A stretch of DNA of 64,000 nucleotides from Streptomyces sp. R41 (GTDB taxonomy: Bacteria; Actinomycetota; Actinomycetes; Streptomycetales; Streptomycetaceae): assembly GCF_041053055.1 (NCBI RefSeq), contig NZ_CP163443.1, positions 3,410,001 through 3,474,000 of the forward strand, given 5' to 3'. Made by a program: the position numbers and the translations under genes. Positions 24,544 to 34,406 of this stretch are shown piece by piece. Within the stretch, counting starts at the first letter, position 1. Each line of letters starts with the position of its first letter. A model generated the notes under the pieces. It was not told the DNA's origin. It ran no database searches and was given only the letters and a program-made list of their open reading frames with translations.

Positions 24544-24966
24544 GGCTTGCCTCCTGATTGTGTTGCGGTAGATGTCAGCCACGCGCGTGCGCGAAGCATT
24601 GGCCGTAGTCCACACGGGCGGGACGGATCGCGCAAGTACCCGGCCGTCGAGACCGCCGAAACGGTGACGATCCCGGCGGTGTCGCCGCAACTCCAGGCAT
24701 GGAATCGCGACGCTTCGTGACGCACACCACACCTTTCTGCCCGATTTGTGAATTTCGGAACCCTTGGAGCGTACGAGACCCGAACGACTTTGCGGAACGC
24801 GTCATGGAGTGCAGCGTATCGTTACGTTTTGGTCGGGCCCGTCCCAACGGTCTGCAGAAATGTCTCGGTTACCTCTTGGTAGAGATGACGATTCCCTCCC
24901 CTAGGTACACGATGGGGATCGGTGCAGACATAAAGCAAAGTGGCCCTCTGACAGCGAAGGAACAGC
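24544..24966. promoter_or_regulatory. Divergent promoter region of DUF3052 and aceE
   Basis: A 423-bp gap, lower in GC than the genes around it. The aceE side has AT-rich 'GCGTATCGTTACGTTTTGG' (about 24812-24830) and 'TTGGTAGAGATGACGATTCC' (about 24876-24895). No strong palindrome was found and no coding frame is credible. Confidence 0.5.
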
Positions 24967-27699
24967 GTGGCTTCCGGATCCGATCGCAACCCGATCATCA
25001 TTGGCGGCCTTCCCAGCCAGGTCCCGGACTTCGATCCTGAGGAGACTCAGGAGTGGCTGGACTCCCTCGACGCCGCCGTCGACCAGCGCGGCCGTGAGCG
25101 GGCCCGCTATCTGATGCTGCGGCTCATCGAGCGGGCCCGCGAGAAGCGCGTGGCCGTGCCGGAGATGCGCAGCACCGACTACGTCAACACGATCGCCACC
25201 AAGGACGAGCCGTTCTTCCCGGGCAACGAGGAGATCGAGCGCAAGGTCCTGAACGCGACCCGCTGGAACGCGGCCGTGATGGTGTCCAGGGCCCAGCGGC
25301 CCGGCATCGGGGTCGGCGGCCACATCGCGACCTTCGCGTCCTCCGCCTCGCTCTACGACGTGGGCTTCAACCACTTCTTCCGGGGCAAGGACGAGGGCGA
25401 CGGCGGCGACCAGATCTTCTTCCAGGGGCACGCGTCCCCCGGTATCTACGCCCGCGCGTTCCTCCTCGACCGGCTCTCCGAGCAGCAGCTCGACGCGTTC
25501 CGCCAGGAGAAGTCGAAGGCGCCCTACGGCCTGTCCTCGTACCCGCACCCGCGGCTGATGCCGGACTTCTGGGAGTTCCCGACCGTCTCGATGGGCCTCG
25601 GCCCGCTCGGCGCGATCTTCCAGGCGCGGATGAACCGGTACATGGAGGCGCGCGACATCGCGGACACCTCCAAGTCCCACGTATGGGCGTTCCTCGGCGA
25701 CGGCGAGATGGACGAGCCGGAGTCGCTCGGCCAGTTGTCGATCGCGGCGCGCGAGGGCCTGGACAACCTGACCTTCGTGGTCAACTGCAACCTCCAGCGG
25801 CTCGACGGCCCGGTGCGCGGCAACGGCAAGATCATCCAGGAGCTGGAGTCGCAGTTCCGGGGCGCCGGATGGAATGTCATCAAGCTGGTCTGGGACCGCA
25901 GTTGGGACCCGCTGCTCGCCCAGGACCGCGACGGCATCCTCGTCAACAAGCTGAACATCACGCCCGACGGACAGTTCCAGACGTACGCCACCGAGACGGG
26001 TGCGTACATCCGCCAGCACTTCTTCGGTGACGACCACCGGCTGCGCGCGATGGTCGAGAACATGACCGACGACCAGATCCTGCACCTGGGCCGCGGCGGT
26101 CACGACCACAAGAAGATCTACGCGGCGTTCTCGGCGGCCAAGGCGCACAAGGGCCAGCCGACGGTGATCCTGGCGCAGACGGTCAAGGGCTGGACCCTCG
26201 GCCCGAACTTCGAGGGCCGCAACGCCACGCACCAGATGAAGAAGCTGACGGTCGCCGACCTCAAGGGCTTCCGCGACCGCCTGCACCTGCCGATCTCCGA
26301 CAAGGAGCTGGAGGACGGCGCGCCGCCGTACTACCACCCGGGCCGGAACTCGGAAGAGATCCAGTACATGCACGACCGCCGCAAGTCGCTCGGCGGGTAC
26401 GTCCCGACGCGCGTCGTGCGCTCGAAGCCGCTGGCCCTTCCGGACGACAAGACGTACGCGGGCGTGAAGAAGGGCTCGGGTCAGCAGTCCATCGCCACGA
26501 CCATGGCCTTCGTGCGGCTCCTCAAGGACCTCATGCGGGACAAGGAGATCGGCAAGCGGTTCGTGCTGATCGCGCCCGACGAGTACCGCACCTTCGGCAT
26601 GGACTCGTTCTTCCCGAGCGCGAAGATCTACAACCCGCTCGGCCAGCAGTACGAGTCCGTGGACCGCGATCTGCTCCTCGCGTACAAGGAGTCGCCGACC
26701 GGCCAGATGCTGCACGACGGCATCTCCGAGGCGGGCTGCACGGCGTCGCTGATCGCCGCGGGTTCGGCGTACGCCACGCACGGCGAGCCGCTGATCCCCG
26801 TCTACGTCTTCTACTCGATGTTCGGTTTCCAGCGCACCGGCGACCAGTTCTGGCAGATGGCCGACCAGATGGCGCGCGGTTTCGTGCTCGGCGCGACCGC
26901 CGGCCGTACGACGCTGACCGGAGAGGGTCTCCAGCACGCGGACGGCCACTCGCAGCTGCTCGCCTCGACGAACCCGGGCTGTGTCGCGTACGACCCGGCG
27001 TTCGGCTTCGAGATCGCACACATCGTGCAGGACGGTCTGCGCCGGATGTACGGTCCGGACTCGGAGGACGTCTTCTATTACCTCACCGTCTACAACGAGC
27101 CGATCCAGCACCCGGCCGAGCCGTCGGGCGTCGACGTGGACGGCATCCTGAAGGGCCTCTACCGCTTCAGTGAGGGCATCTCGGGATCGATCCCGGCGCA
27201 GATCATGGCGTCCGGTGTCGCCGTCCCGTGGGCGATCGAGGCGCAGAAGATCCTCGCGGAGGAGTGGAACGTCAAGGCGGACGTCTGGTCGGCGACCTCC
27301 TGGAACGAGCTGCGTCGCGAGGCCGTCGAGGTGGAGCGGCACAATCTGCTGCACCCCGAGGAGGAGCAGCGCGTCCCGTACGTGACGCAGAAGCTCTCCG
27401 CCGTCCAGGGTCCGTTCGTGGCCGTCTCCGACTGGATGCGATCGGTTCCGGACCAGATCTCACGATGGGTGCCGGGGACTTACCAGTCCCTCGGTGCGGA
27501 CGGCTTCGGCTTCGCGGACACGCGCGGCGCGGCCCGGCGTTTCTTCCACATCGACGCGCAGTCGATCGTGGTCGCGGTGCTGACCGAGCTGGCGCGCGAG
27601 GGCAAGGTCGACCGGTCGGTGCTGAAGCAGGCGATCGACCGCTACCAGCTGCTCGACGTGATGGCGGCCGACCCGGGCGCGGCGGGCGGCGACGCGTAA
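24967..27699 (+). CDS. aceE: Pyruvate dehydrogenase E1 component (homodimeric)
   Basis: The 910-residue protein has the usual AceE length. The thiamine diphosphate motif is '[14 protein letters not shown]' followed by '[19 protein letters not shown]' near residues 240-290. Family segments '[20 protein letters not shown]', '[22 protein letters not shown]' and '[20 protein letters not shown]' are all present. It decarboxylates pyruvate and passes the acetyl group to lipoyl E2, linking glycolysis to acetyl-CoA. The GTG start has GAAGGA. It stands alone, with its E2/E3 partners elsewhere. Proximity to the fab operon about 16 kb downstream matches the Streptomyces core order. Confidence 0.96.
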   Translation: MASGSDRNPIIIGGLPSQVPDFDPEETQEWLDSLDAAVDQRGRERARYLMLRLIERAREKRVAVPEMRSTDYVNTIATKDEPFFPGNEEIERKVLNATRWNAAVMVSRAQRPGIGVGGHIATFASSASLYDVGFNHFFRGKDEGDGGDQIFFQGHASPGIYARAFLLDRLSEQQLDAFRQEKSKAPYGLSSYPHPRLMPDFWEFPTVSMGLGPLGAIFQARMNRYMEARDIADTSKSHVWAFLGDGEMDEPESLGQLSIAAREGLDNLTFVVNCNLQRLDGPVRGNGKIIQELESQFRGAGWNVIKLVWDRSWDPLLAQDRDGILVNKLNITPDGQFQTYATETGAYIRQHFFGDDHRLRAMVENMTDDQILHLGRGGHDHKKIYAAFSAAKAHKGQPTVILAQTVKGWTLGPNFEGRNATHQMKKLTVADLKGFRDRLHLPISDKELEDGAPPYYHPGRNSEEIQYMHDRRKSLGGYVPTRVVRSKPLALPDDKTYAGVKKGSGQQSIATTMAFVRLLKDLMRDKEIGKRFVLIAPDEYRTFGMDSFFPSAKIYNPLGQQYESVDRDLLLAYKESPTGQMLHDGISEAGCTASLIAAGSAYATHGEPLIPVYVFYSMFGFQRTGDQFWQMADQMARGFVLGATAGRTTLTGEGLQHADGHSQLLASTNPGCVAYDPAFGFEIAHIVQDGLRRMYGPDSEDVFYYLTVYNEPIQHPAEPSGVDVDGILKGLYRFSEGISGSIPAQIMASGVAVPWAIEAQKILAEEWNVKADVWSATSWNELRREAVEVERHNLLHPEEEQRVPYVTQKLSAVQGPFVAVSDWMRSVPDQISRWVPGTYQSLGADGFGFADTRGAARRFFHIDAQSIVVAVLTELAREGKVDRSVLKQAIDRYQLLDVMAADPGAAGGDA

Positions 27700-27716
27700 A
27701 CGTACGTACGGCGGGT

Positions 27717-27752
27717 GAGGGGCGGCGAGGCCTGGAGGCCCCGCCGCCCCTC
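27717..27752 (+). terminator. aceE terminator
   Basis: GAGGGGCGGCGAGGCC pairs with GGCCCCGCCGCCCCTC (one mismatch) over a 4-nt loop, 18 bp after the aceE stop. Confidence 0.75.
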
Positions 27753-27798
27753 CGTCGTCGGGTCTCCGGGCGCTCCGCTTTCTTTCTACGATGCGGGC

Positions 27799-28578
27799 AT
27801 GAAGGATGAATCGGCACAGGCTCGTTGGGAGCTGCACACCCAGCGGCCTCTGCTCGCGCTCGCGGTGGCCTTCGCCCTCGCGTACGCCGTGCCGATCGTG
27901 GACAGCGACGCGAGCCGCTCGCTGACGCTCACGTGCACGGTGGTGGAGTGGGCGGTGTGGGGGTCGTTCGCCGCCGACTATCTCGTACGACTCGTACTGG
28001 CCCGGCAGCGGCGGGACTTCGTCCGCACCCACTGGCTGGACCTGTGCGCGGTGATCCTGCCGATCCTGCAGCCGCTGCGGCTGCTGCGACTCGTCTCCAC
28101 GCTGATGCTGGTGGGGCGGCGGGCACGGATGGCCTCGCAGATCCGGCTGACGACGTACGTCGGGGGCGCGGTGATCGGGCTGCTGATGTTCGGCTCGCTC
28201 GCGGTGCTGTCCGTGGAGCGGGACTCACCCAATGGGAACATCAAGACGCTGGGCGACGCGGTGTGGTGGTCGTTCACGACGATGACGACGGTCGGGTACG
28301 GGGATCACGCGCCGACGACCGGTCTGGGCCGCATGCTCGCGGTCGGGCTCATGCTCTCCGGCATCGCCCTCCTCGGTGTCGTCACCGCGAACATCGCCGC
28401 GTGGTTCATCTCCCGCTTCGACAAGGACGACGTGGAGGAACGGCGCCAGACCGCCGCGATCGAGGCCCTCACGGAGGAGGTACGCGCACTGCGTGCGGAG
28501 GTCGCCGCGCTGTCTGGCGGGGCGCCTCCGGGAGTGTCACTCCCGGTGCCGGGGGCTACGGAGGAACACTCGCGCTAG
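27799..28578 (+). CDS. Voltage-gated-like potassium channel
   Basis: The 259-residue protein carries the selectivity filter TTVGYGD at 163-169, inside a pore loop preceded by 'DAVWWSFTTM'. About six hydrophobic helices lie around residues 20-225; an Arg-rich helix (about 90-112, 'LRLLRLVSTLMLVGRRARM') resembles a voltage sensor. The C-terminal tail 'EERRQTAAIEALTEEVRALRAEVAALSGG' is a short coiled coil that could hold the tetramer together. Likely a homotetrameric K+ channel in the cytoplasmic membrane. ATG 27799 chosen; the frame is open further 5'. Confidence 0.9.
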   Translation: MKDESAQARWELHTQRPLLALAVAFALAYAVPIVDSDASRSLTLTCTVVEWAVWGSFAADYLVRLVLARQRRDFVRTHWLDLCAVILPILQPLRLLRLVSTLMLVGRRARMASQIRLTTYVGGAVIGLLMFGSLAVLSVERDSPNGNIKTLGDAVWWSFTTMTTVGYGDHAPTTGLGRMLAVGLMLSGIALLGVVTANIAAWFISRFDKDDVEERRQTAAIEALTEEVRALRAEVAALSGGAPPGVSLPVPGATEEHSR

Positions 28579-28871
28579 CCCCGGGCGCCGGTGGCGTCGC
28601 AACTGTCCCCGCTGTCCGCATGTGTGCCGCCGGGGCTGCGCCCCGGACGCCGGGTGCCGTCTCAGCCGTCATAGCTGTGGGCATGCGTGCCGCCAGGGGC
28701 GGCGCCCGTCCCAAAGAGAGCGGTACCCCGTGAGCACCGGGCTGCGCGACTTACTCTCGACCCCAGCCCCGGTGCCGGGGACCTTTGTCGCAACGGCACC
28801 CGGCGTTGGTGGCTGTGCCCACCCGTCCCGCACAGCGGGCCGATTGCCCACAGCAGTAACTGTGGCCGGGG
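28579..28871. other. Hairpin-rich intergenic tract
   Basis: GCTGTGGGCA at 28674-28683 is the exact complement of TGCCCACAGC at 28845-28854. In between are further local stems, for example around 'GTGCCGCCAGGGGCGGC'. The tract separates convergent genes. It looks like a Streptomyces dispersed intergenic element acting as a bidirectional terminator; no coding frame is supported. Confidence 0.5.
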
Positions 28872-29177
28872 TCAGAGCCAGCCGTTGCTCGCGCCCGTTG
28901 AGCCGGCCAGCCAGATGATCGCCAGGAGGGTGTCCAACGCGCCCAGGATCAGGGCGATGAGGGCCGTCAGTGGGCGGGAGCCCCTCCAGCGGCGGCCCAT
29001 GGACAGCCAGCCGCAGGCGATCGCCAGTGGGCCGAGGATGATGCTCAGCGTGAAGAAACCGGCGATCGCGCAGACGAGGCCGATGATGCCCAGGGTCGCG
29101 CGATCCGGCCCGGTCCGTGACCTCATGCGGCCACGTGAACGGGGGTACCTGCGCGTACCGTGTCCGAAGCCCGCCAT
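28872..29177 (-). CDS. Small membrane protein, DUF4190-like, 101 aa
   Basis: After a basic N-terminus the protein has two to three hydrophobic helices: 'ATLGIIGLVCAIAGFFTLSIILGPLAIACGWLSMG' and 'PLTALIALILGALDTLLAIIWLAG'. 'LGIIGLVCAIAG...ILGPLAI' is the pattern of DUF4190 proteins. The ATG at 29177 fits AGGAG with 6-nt spacing better than the overlapping ATG or TTG just upstream. Function unknown. Confidence 0.75.
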   Translation of the reverse strand: MAGFGHGTRRYPRSRGRMRSRTGPDRATLGIIGLVCAIAGFFTLSIILGPLAIACGWLSMGRRWRGSRPLTALIALILGALDTLLAIIWLAGSTGASNGWL

Positions 29178-29431
29178 CATCAACTCCTGAACTCCCTTGA
29201 CCTTTCGGTCGGTTCGGGTCGATGCGCCGGGTACCCCCGTTCCTCGCCTTCAGACCTGCACACGCGCTGCCCCCCTCCGGCAGCGCGCCGCAGCTCCGGC
29301 CGCCCTCCACGTCGTAGATGCCGTACGGAGGACTTGACCCACTGTGACCTGCGGCGCGCACCGAGCGGGAGGGATCTTCGGCTCGGTCACCCTGATAGGG
29401 GAAAAGGCGAAACCTGAACGAGAACGGGCCG

Positions 29432-31054
29432 TCAGATGTGCCCGGCCCCCGCCCCCGCGGCCTCCGCGTTGTCGCCCCGCTTGGTGAGCATCGCGACGAA
29501 GACCGCCACGACGGCCACCCCGGCTGCGACGAGGCACGCCAGGCTCATGCCGGAGATGAAGGTGTCGTGCGCGACGTCGGTGATCTGCGCGGCGATCGCG
29601 GCCGGCGTGTCCTTGGTGACCGGCGCGGCACCCACCTGGACCGCCTCGGAGGCCTGGTCGAGCTGGGCCGGGGTGAGCGGCGGCAGCTTGGCGTCGGCCC
29701 AGTTGCCCGCGAGGTCGCCGTCGACCTTGGAGGCCATCACGGCGCCCAGCACCGCCGTACCGAGGCTGCCGCCGATCTGCATGGCGGCCTGCTGGAGCCC
29801 GCCGGCGACACCGGAGAGCTCCATCGGCGCGTTGCCCACGATGACCTCGGTCGCGCCGACCATGACCGGCGCGAGGCCGAGGCCGAGACCGGCGAACCAG
29901 ATCGACATGACGCCGCTGCTGGTGCCCGTGTCCAGCGTGGACATGCCGTACATGGAGATCGCGGTGAGCGCCATGCCTCCCGCCAGCGGGATGCGCGGGC
30001 CCACCTTGGTGATGAGGGCGCCGGCCAGCGGCGAGCCCACGATCATCATTCCGGTGAGCGGCAGCAGGTGCAGGCCGGCGTCGACCGGGCTCATGCCGTG
30101 CACGTTCTGCAGATAGCAGGTGACGAAGAACAGGCCGCCCAGGAAGGCGATGGCCATCAGCACCATGAGGACGACGCCCGCCGACAGCGGCACCGAGCGG
30201 AACAGTGCCAGCGGGATCAGCGGCTCCTTCACCCTCTTCTCCCAGAGGGCGAAGAGCGCGAAACCGAGCACCGAGGCGCCCAGGAAGGTCCAGGTCAGAC
30301 CGTCGCCCCAGCCCCAGGTCGGGGCCTTGATGAGCGCCCAGACCAGGCAGAACATGGCGGCGGAGAGCAGCGCGATGCCGAGGATGTCGAAGGAGCGGGG
30401 CGCGTTCTTGGCGCGGTGGTCGGTCAGGATCAGCACACCGAGGACCAGTGCGATGACGCCGACGGGCACGTTGATGAAGAACACCGACTGCCAGCTGACG
30501 TGCTGCACCAGCAGACCGCCGAGGATCGGGCCGCCCGCGGTGGAGGCGCCGATGACCATGCCCCAGATGCCGATCGCCATGTTCAGCTTCTCGGCCGGGA
30601 AGGTGGCCCGCAGCAGGCCGAGTGCGGCCGGCATCAGCAGCGCGCCGAACAGCCCCTGGAAGACCCGGAAGGTGACCACGAGGGCGATGCTGTCGGACAG
30701 GCCGATGGCACCGGAGGCGGCGGCGAAGCCGACCACGCCTATGAGGAAGGTCTGGCGGTGCCCGAACCGGTCGCCGAGCTTGCCCGCGGTGATCAGCGTG
30801 ACCGCGAGGGCGAGGAAGTAGCCGTTGGTGATCCACTGGACGTCGGCGAAGCTCGCGCCGAGGTCCTTCTGGATGGCGGGGTTGGCGATGGCCACGATGG
30901 TGCCGTCCAGGGCCACCATCATGACCCCGACGGCCACGGTGATGAGGGTGAACCACGGATGGCCGCGCAGTCCCTTGGCGGGGGCCTGATCCGACAGGGC
31001 GAGCGGTGTCTTGTCCCCCGAGCCCGTCGTGTCGATGGTGGTCTGACTAGTCAT
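29432..31054 (-). CDS. MFS drug exporter, 14-helix DHA2 (EmrB/QacA) type
   Basis: The 540-residue protein has 14 predicted helices. 'LDGTIVAIANPAIQKDLGASFADVQWITNGYFLALAVTLITAGKLGDRFGHR' near 45-105 contains the motif 'LDxTIVxxAxPxI', with motif A 'GKLGDRFGHR'. It should extrude drugs or toxic compounds in exchange for protons. A central hydrophilic loop near 'DHRAKNAPRSF' is normal for this type. It is divergent from a TetR regulator across 113 bp carrying palindromic sequence, so local repression and drug induction are likely. Confidence 0.92.
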   Translation of the reverse strand: MTSQTTIDTTGSGDKTPLALSDQAPAKGLRGHPWFTLITVAVGVMMVALDGTIVAIANPAIQKDLGASFADVQWITNGYFLALAVTLITAGKLGDRFGHRQTFLIGVVGFAAASGAIGLSDSIALVVTFRVFQGLFGALLMPAALGLLRATFPAEKLNMAIGIWGMVIGASTAGGPILGGLLVQHVSWQSVFFINVPVGVIALVLGVLILTDHRAKNAPRSFDILGIALLSAAMFCLVWALIKAPTWGWGDGLTWTFLGASVLGFALFALWEKRVKEPLIPLALFRSVPLSAGVVLMVLMAIAFLGGLFFVTCYLQNVHGMSPVDAGLHLLPLTGMMIVGSPLAGALITKVGPRIPLAGGMALTAISMYGMSTLDTGTSSGVMSIWFAGLGLGLAPVMVGATEVIVGNAPMELSGVAGGLQQAAMQIGGSLGTAVLGAVMASKVDGDLAGNWADAKLPPLTPAQLDQASEAVQVGAAPVTKDTPAAIAAQITDVAHDTFISGMSLACLVAAGVAVVAVFVAMLTKRGDNAEAAGAGAGHI

Positions 31055-31065
31055 GTCTCGAGGCT

Positions 31066-31123
31066 AGTGACAGTCACTGACAGTTGACAAACCAATTCAC
31101 AAGTCGGTAACTGTCACGTCACT
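31066..31123. promoter_or_regulatory. Likely TetR operator between MFS exporter and tetR
   Basis: AGTGACAGTCACT (31066-31078) is a 13-bp palindrome. 'ACTGTCAC' at 31110-31117 is the inverted form of its 'GTGACAGT', followed by GTCACT. TTGACA at 31084 could be a -35 box for tetR. The position in the shared promoter fits autoregulation. Confidence 0.55.
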
Positions 31124-31167
31124 CACGGATAGGCTGAACCGGGCGAACCGTTCGCAGGAGAGGACCG

Positions 31168-31827
31168 ATGGACATCGCGGACACGGCGGAGGCGGCGCCA
31201 CGTCCCGGGCTGCGCGAACGCAAGAAGCAGCGCACCCGCGACGCGCTGCTGCGGGCCGCCCTCGAGCTGTTCACCACCAAGGGGTACGAGCAGACGACCG
31301 TCGACGAGATCGCCGAGGCCGTCGACGTCTCCCAGCGCACCTTCTTCCGCTACTTCGCGGGCAAGGAGGACGTCGCCCTGTTCAGCCAGCGGATCGCGGA
31401 GTCGCACTTCCTCGCCGCCGTGCGCGAACGCCCGCCCCACGAAGCCCCGTTGACGGCGCTGCGGCTGGCCGTCCTGGAGGGCTGGGACACCATCGGCGAG
31501 GCGGTCGACGCCGTCGTCCCGATCGAACTGCACATGCGCACCTTCCGGTTGATCGAGTCGACCCCCGCGCTGCTCGCCGTCCACCTGCGCCGCTCCGCCG
31601 AGCTGGAGGAGGAGATCGCACGGGTGATCGCCGAGCGTGAGGGCCTCGACGTGGACGTGGATCCGCGGCCGCGTGTCGCGGTCGCCGTATTCGGCGGAGT
31701 GATGCGCGTCACGGGCCGGTTGTGGGGCGCCGGTGAGGACGTCAGCGTCGAAGCGATCCGCGAGCTGACCGCCTCTTATCTCGATCACGTGGGTCCCGCG
31801 CTGGCCGAGAAGTGGCGTACCGACTGA
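31168..31827 (+). CDS. TetR-family repressor of the adjacent exporter
   Basis: The N-terminal helix-turn-helix is 'ALELFTTKGYEQTTVDEIAEAVDVSQRTFFRYFAGKEDV' at about residues 28-66, the canonical TetR layout. The C-terminal ligand domain has an Arg/Glu-rich dimer face and an 'IPIELHMRT'-like segment. At 219 residues it is normal for the family. Predicted to bind the palindrome in the divergent promoter and to release it when the exporter's substrate is present. Confidence 0.9.
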   Translation: MDIADTAEAAPRPGLRERKKQRTRDALLRAALELFTTKGYEQTTVDEIAEAVDVSQRTFFRYFAGKEDVALFSQRIAESHFLAAVRERPPHEAPLTALRLAVLEGWDTIGEAVDAVVPIELHMRTFRLIESTPALLAVHLRRSAELEEEIARVIAEREGLDVDVDPRPRVAVAVFGGVMRVTGRLWGAGEDVSVEAIRELTASYLDHVGPALAEKWRTD

Positions 31828-32016
31828 TCACTGACGGAAGCGTTGATCGCCGACGGAAAACTCGGAAAAGCGGCGCACCGAATGATCGTTGACGCACACA
31901 CAGCGTCACCATTTAACTCAAACTGAACCCGCTTTGACCCAATTACCCCACCAGAAACGTGATACCGCTCACTCGTTTAACGGGAGACACCTCACTTCTC
32001 CTAGGGTGTCCTCTCA

Positions 32017-33225
32017 GTGACTTCCTTCGACACATCCCCCCAACTCAGCGTTTGGCGCGCATTGCTCGCGCTGGCCGTGGTGTTCGTGATGCTGGCCACC
32101 GGTGGGTGGACCGCGCTGAACAGCCATCGGGCAGCGACGCCGCTCCAAGCGTCACGCTCGGCGTGGGAGCACGGCAGCCTCGCCGGACACCGGCTCCCGG
32201 ACCTGGACTCCGCGCCCGGCCGGCTGGCCCGCTTCTTCGCCACGCTCGACGCCCACCAGCGCTCCCGGCTCGCCCACCGCTACCCGCTCGCGGTCGGCAA
32301 CATGAACGGGGCGCCCGTGACACTGCGCTACCAGGCGAACCACATCGCCCTGGAGCAACAGCGCAAGGTCGAGCGCAAACGCATGCACGACAACCGGCTC
32401 TCGACCCTCGGCCAGCACGAGGCGGGCCGACGTATGCACCGCTACGAGGCGCTGCTGCACAAGGGCCGCAAGATCCTCGCCTTCGACCCCATGGGGACGG
32501 GGCGGATCGCCGAGGTCTTCGGCAGCCTCGACAAGGCCCGGCGGATCTCGGTCGTGGTGCCCGGTGTCGACACCGACCTGCTCAACTTCCAGCGCACCAA
32601 CAAGCCGAACTCGGCGCCCGTCGGCATGGCGCGTTCGCTGTACGCGGCCGAGCATGCGGCGGATCCGAGCACGCGTACGGCCGTGATCGCGTGGGCCGAC
32701 TACACGGCACCCAGCGGGCTCGGCATGGACGCGGCGACCGCCATGCGCGCCGAGGAGGGCGCGGTCCGGCTGAACGCGCTGCTGCGGGGGCTGCCGGGGA
32801 ACTCGCAGGTGGCCCTGTACTGCCACAGCTACGGCTCCGTGCTGTGCGGGGTCGCCGCCCATGAACTGCCCTCCCGGGTCTCCGACATAGCGGTGGCGGG
32901 CAGCCCCGGCATGCGCGCCGAGAAGGCGTCGAACCTGCACACCTCGGCCCAGGTCTGGGCGATGCGGGACTCCGACGACTGGATCGCGGACGTACCGAAT
33001 CTTGAGGTCGGAGGGCTCGGACACGGAGCCGACCCGGTGTCGAAGGGATTCGGGGCGCGGGTCCTGTCGGCGAAGGACTCGAAGGGTCACACCGGCTATT
33101 TCGAGCCGGGTACGGAGAGTCTCCGCAACTTCGCGGAGATCGGCATTGGTGCGTACCGCGCGGTGACGTGCGCGCGCGACGATGACGCGTGCCGGACGGG
33201 TTTGTCCGGCACCGCGTCGGGCTGA
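32017..33225 (+). CDS. DUF1023-type alpha/beta hydrolase, membrane-anchored
   Basis: A 402-residue protein with one N-terminal hydrophobic helix ('ALLALAVVFVMLATGGWTAL') acting as an uncleaved anchor or signal. The mature part has 'RISVVVPGVDTDLLNFQ' and the nucleophile elbow 'VALYCHSYGSVLCGVAAHE' (Ser in His-Ser-Tyr-Gly). 'DIAVAGSPGM' and 'VWAMRDSDDWIADVPNLEVGG' follow, which match DUF1023 extracytoplasmic hydrolases of actinomycetes. The substrate is unknown. The GTG at 32017 is the start and the upstream region is AT-rich. Confidence 0.82.
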   Translation: MTSFDTSPQLSVWRALLALAVVFVMLATGGWTALNSHRAATPLQASRSAWEHGSLAGHRLPDLDSAPGRLARFFATLDAHQRSRLAHRYPLAVGNMNGAPVTLRYQANHIALEQQRKVERKRMHDNRLSTLGQHEAGRRMHRYEALLHKGRKILAFDPMGTGRIAEVFGSLDKARRISVVVPGVDTDLLNFQRTNKPNSAPVGMARSLYAAEHAADPSTRTAVIAWADYTAPSGLGMDAATAMRAEEGAVRLNALLRGLPGNSQVALYCHSYGSVLCGVAAHELPSRVSDIAVAGSPGMRAEKASNLHTSAQVWAMRDSDDWIADVPNLEVGGLGHGADPVSKGFGARVLSAKDSKGHTGYFEPGTESLRNFAEIGIGAYRAVTCARDDDACRTGLSGTASG

Positions 33226-33279
33226 CGCGCGTAGAGAACGAAGAACTGCGGTCCGCCCAGGGAGGCGACGGAGGCTTGC

Positions 33280-34155
33280 GTGCCGCATACGATGGCCCGC
33301 ATGGGTGACGTACTGGCCGGATTTCATGCCGCCTGGGAGTTCGAGTCCGACTCCGTGCTCATCCGCTTCGAACGGGGGATCCGGACGCCGAAGCTGTTCC
33401 AGGCACTCGGCGAACGCCGCATCCCCCTGGAGGCGATCGCGGCGGTGACGCTGACGCCCGGGAAGCGTGGCACGGTCGTTCTGCGTGCCGTGCCCAGGGC
33501 GGGTGCCGATCCGCTGATGGAGGCGGCCGCGGGGCAGCTCAAGGAGGGGTGCGATCCCTATCGGCTCGTGCTGCCCGCCGAGCGCGAGACGCTCGCCGAG
33601 TACTACGCGGACGAGCTGCGCGGACAGCTCACCGAGGACGACGAGCCCGCCGAGCGCTACCTGGTGAGCCCGCCCGAGGCGCCGCTGCAGTTCAAGGCGT
33701 ACGACGGGAAGGCGTCCTTCGACGGCAAGTCGGTGTCCTTCCGGTGGTTCTGGACGGGCGCCTCCTCCGCGAAGTGGAAGGCCGGCGACCAGAGTTTCCC
33801 GGTCGCCGACCTGAGCGGGGTCGAGTGGCGCTCTCCCGAGGTCTTCGAGGGCCATCTGCGGCTGCTGCGCCGTCGGCCGGCGCCCGCGCAGCCCGCCCAG
33901 GCCGACCAGGATCCGGCGGCCGTTGTCTTCGGGCTCGGCTACGGGCCGGTGCACGAGTCGCTGCCGTTCGCGGCCGCCGTTCTCTCTGCGGTGCGCGCCT
34001 CCGGATCCGGGGCGCTGCCTCCGGCCGCCGCGTCGCGTCGCGATCCGGCCGACATCGCCGAACGGATTCGGCATCTCGGGGAGTTGCATGAGGCGGGGCT
34101 GGTGACGGATGAGGAGTTCACGTCCAAGAAGGCGGAACTCCTCGCGGAGCTGTAG
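33280..34155 (+). CDS. DUF4429 protein with SHOCT C-terminus
   Basis: The protein has 'GDVLAGFHAAWEFESDSVLIRFERG' at the start and 'GKASFDGKSVSFRW' near the middle: two DUF4429 beta domains. The C-terminal 'DIAERIRHLGELHEAGLVTDEEFTSKKAELLAEL' is a SHOCT short helical domain. Such proteins are thought to bind nucleic acids or act as adaptors. GTG 33280 has GGAGG at 5-nt spacing, but conservation suggests the ATG at 33301 is the family start, so the true start is uncertain. Confidence 0.8.
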   Translation: MPHTMARMGDVLAGFHAAWEFESDSVLIRFERGIRTPKLFQALGERRIPLEAIAAVTLTPGKRGTVVLRAVPRAGADPLMEAAAGQLKEGCDPYRLVLPAERETLAEYYADELRGQLTEDDEPAERYLVSPPEAPLQFKAYDGKASFDGKSVSFRWFWTGASSAKWKAGDQSFPVADLSGVEWRSPEVFEGHLRLLRRRPAPAQPAQADQDPAAVVFGLGYGPVHESLPFAAAVLSAVRASGSGALPPAAASRRDPADIAERIRHLGELHEAGLVTDEEFTSKKAELLAEL

Positions 34156-34191
34156 GGGTTCGGCCCGTCGGCCCGACCCCGGAAAGCCGGA

Positions 34192-34400
34192 TTCGCCCCC
34201 TCCGCCCCTACCCGTTCCCGTACCTGGTGGGCTTCGCCCCCCAGACCCCCCTGGGTTGTCCTTTTGCTGCGGGCCGGTGGGGGCTTGTCGCGCAGTTCCC
34301 CGCGCCCCTGAAGGGGCGCGGGGAACTGCGCGATCTTTTAAGCGGGGGTCTGGGGGCGGCAGCCCCCAGGGACGGGACGGGTAGGGGCGGAGGGGGCGAA
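34192..34400. repeat. Nested palindromic intergenic repeat, copy 1 (most complete)
   Basis: The outer arm TTCGCCCCCTCCGCCCCTAC (from 34192) pairs with its complement ending at 34400. Inside is a 21-bp-stem palindrome (34289-34332) around GTTCCCCGCGCCCCT and its complement. Between them are 'GGGGGTCTGGGGG'/'CCCAGACCCCCC'-type arms. Related copies lie at 37325-37437, 57297-57430 and 63476-63627. It occupies the gap between convergent genes and may terminate transcription both ways. Confidence 0.8.
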
Positions 34401-34406
34401 AAAGGC

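Noticed and set aside
24901..27354. 817-residue open frame opposite aceE
   Set aside because: It is the antisense of a highly conserved gene. Long antisense frames are expected at this GC content, and its residue composition (Arg/Val/Leu-rich, no motif) is not protein-like.
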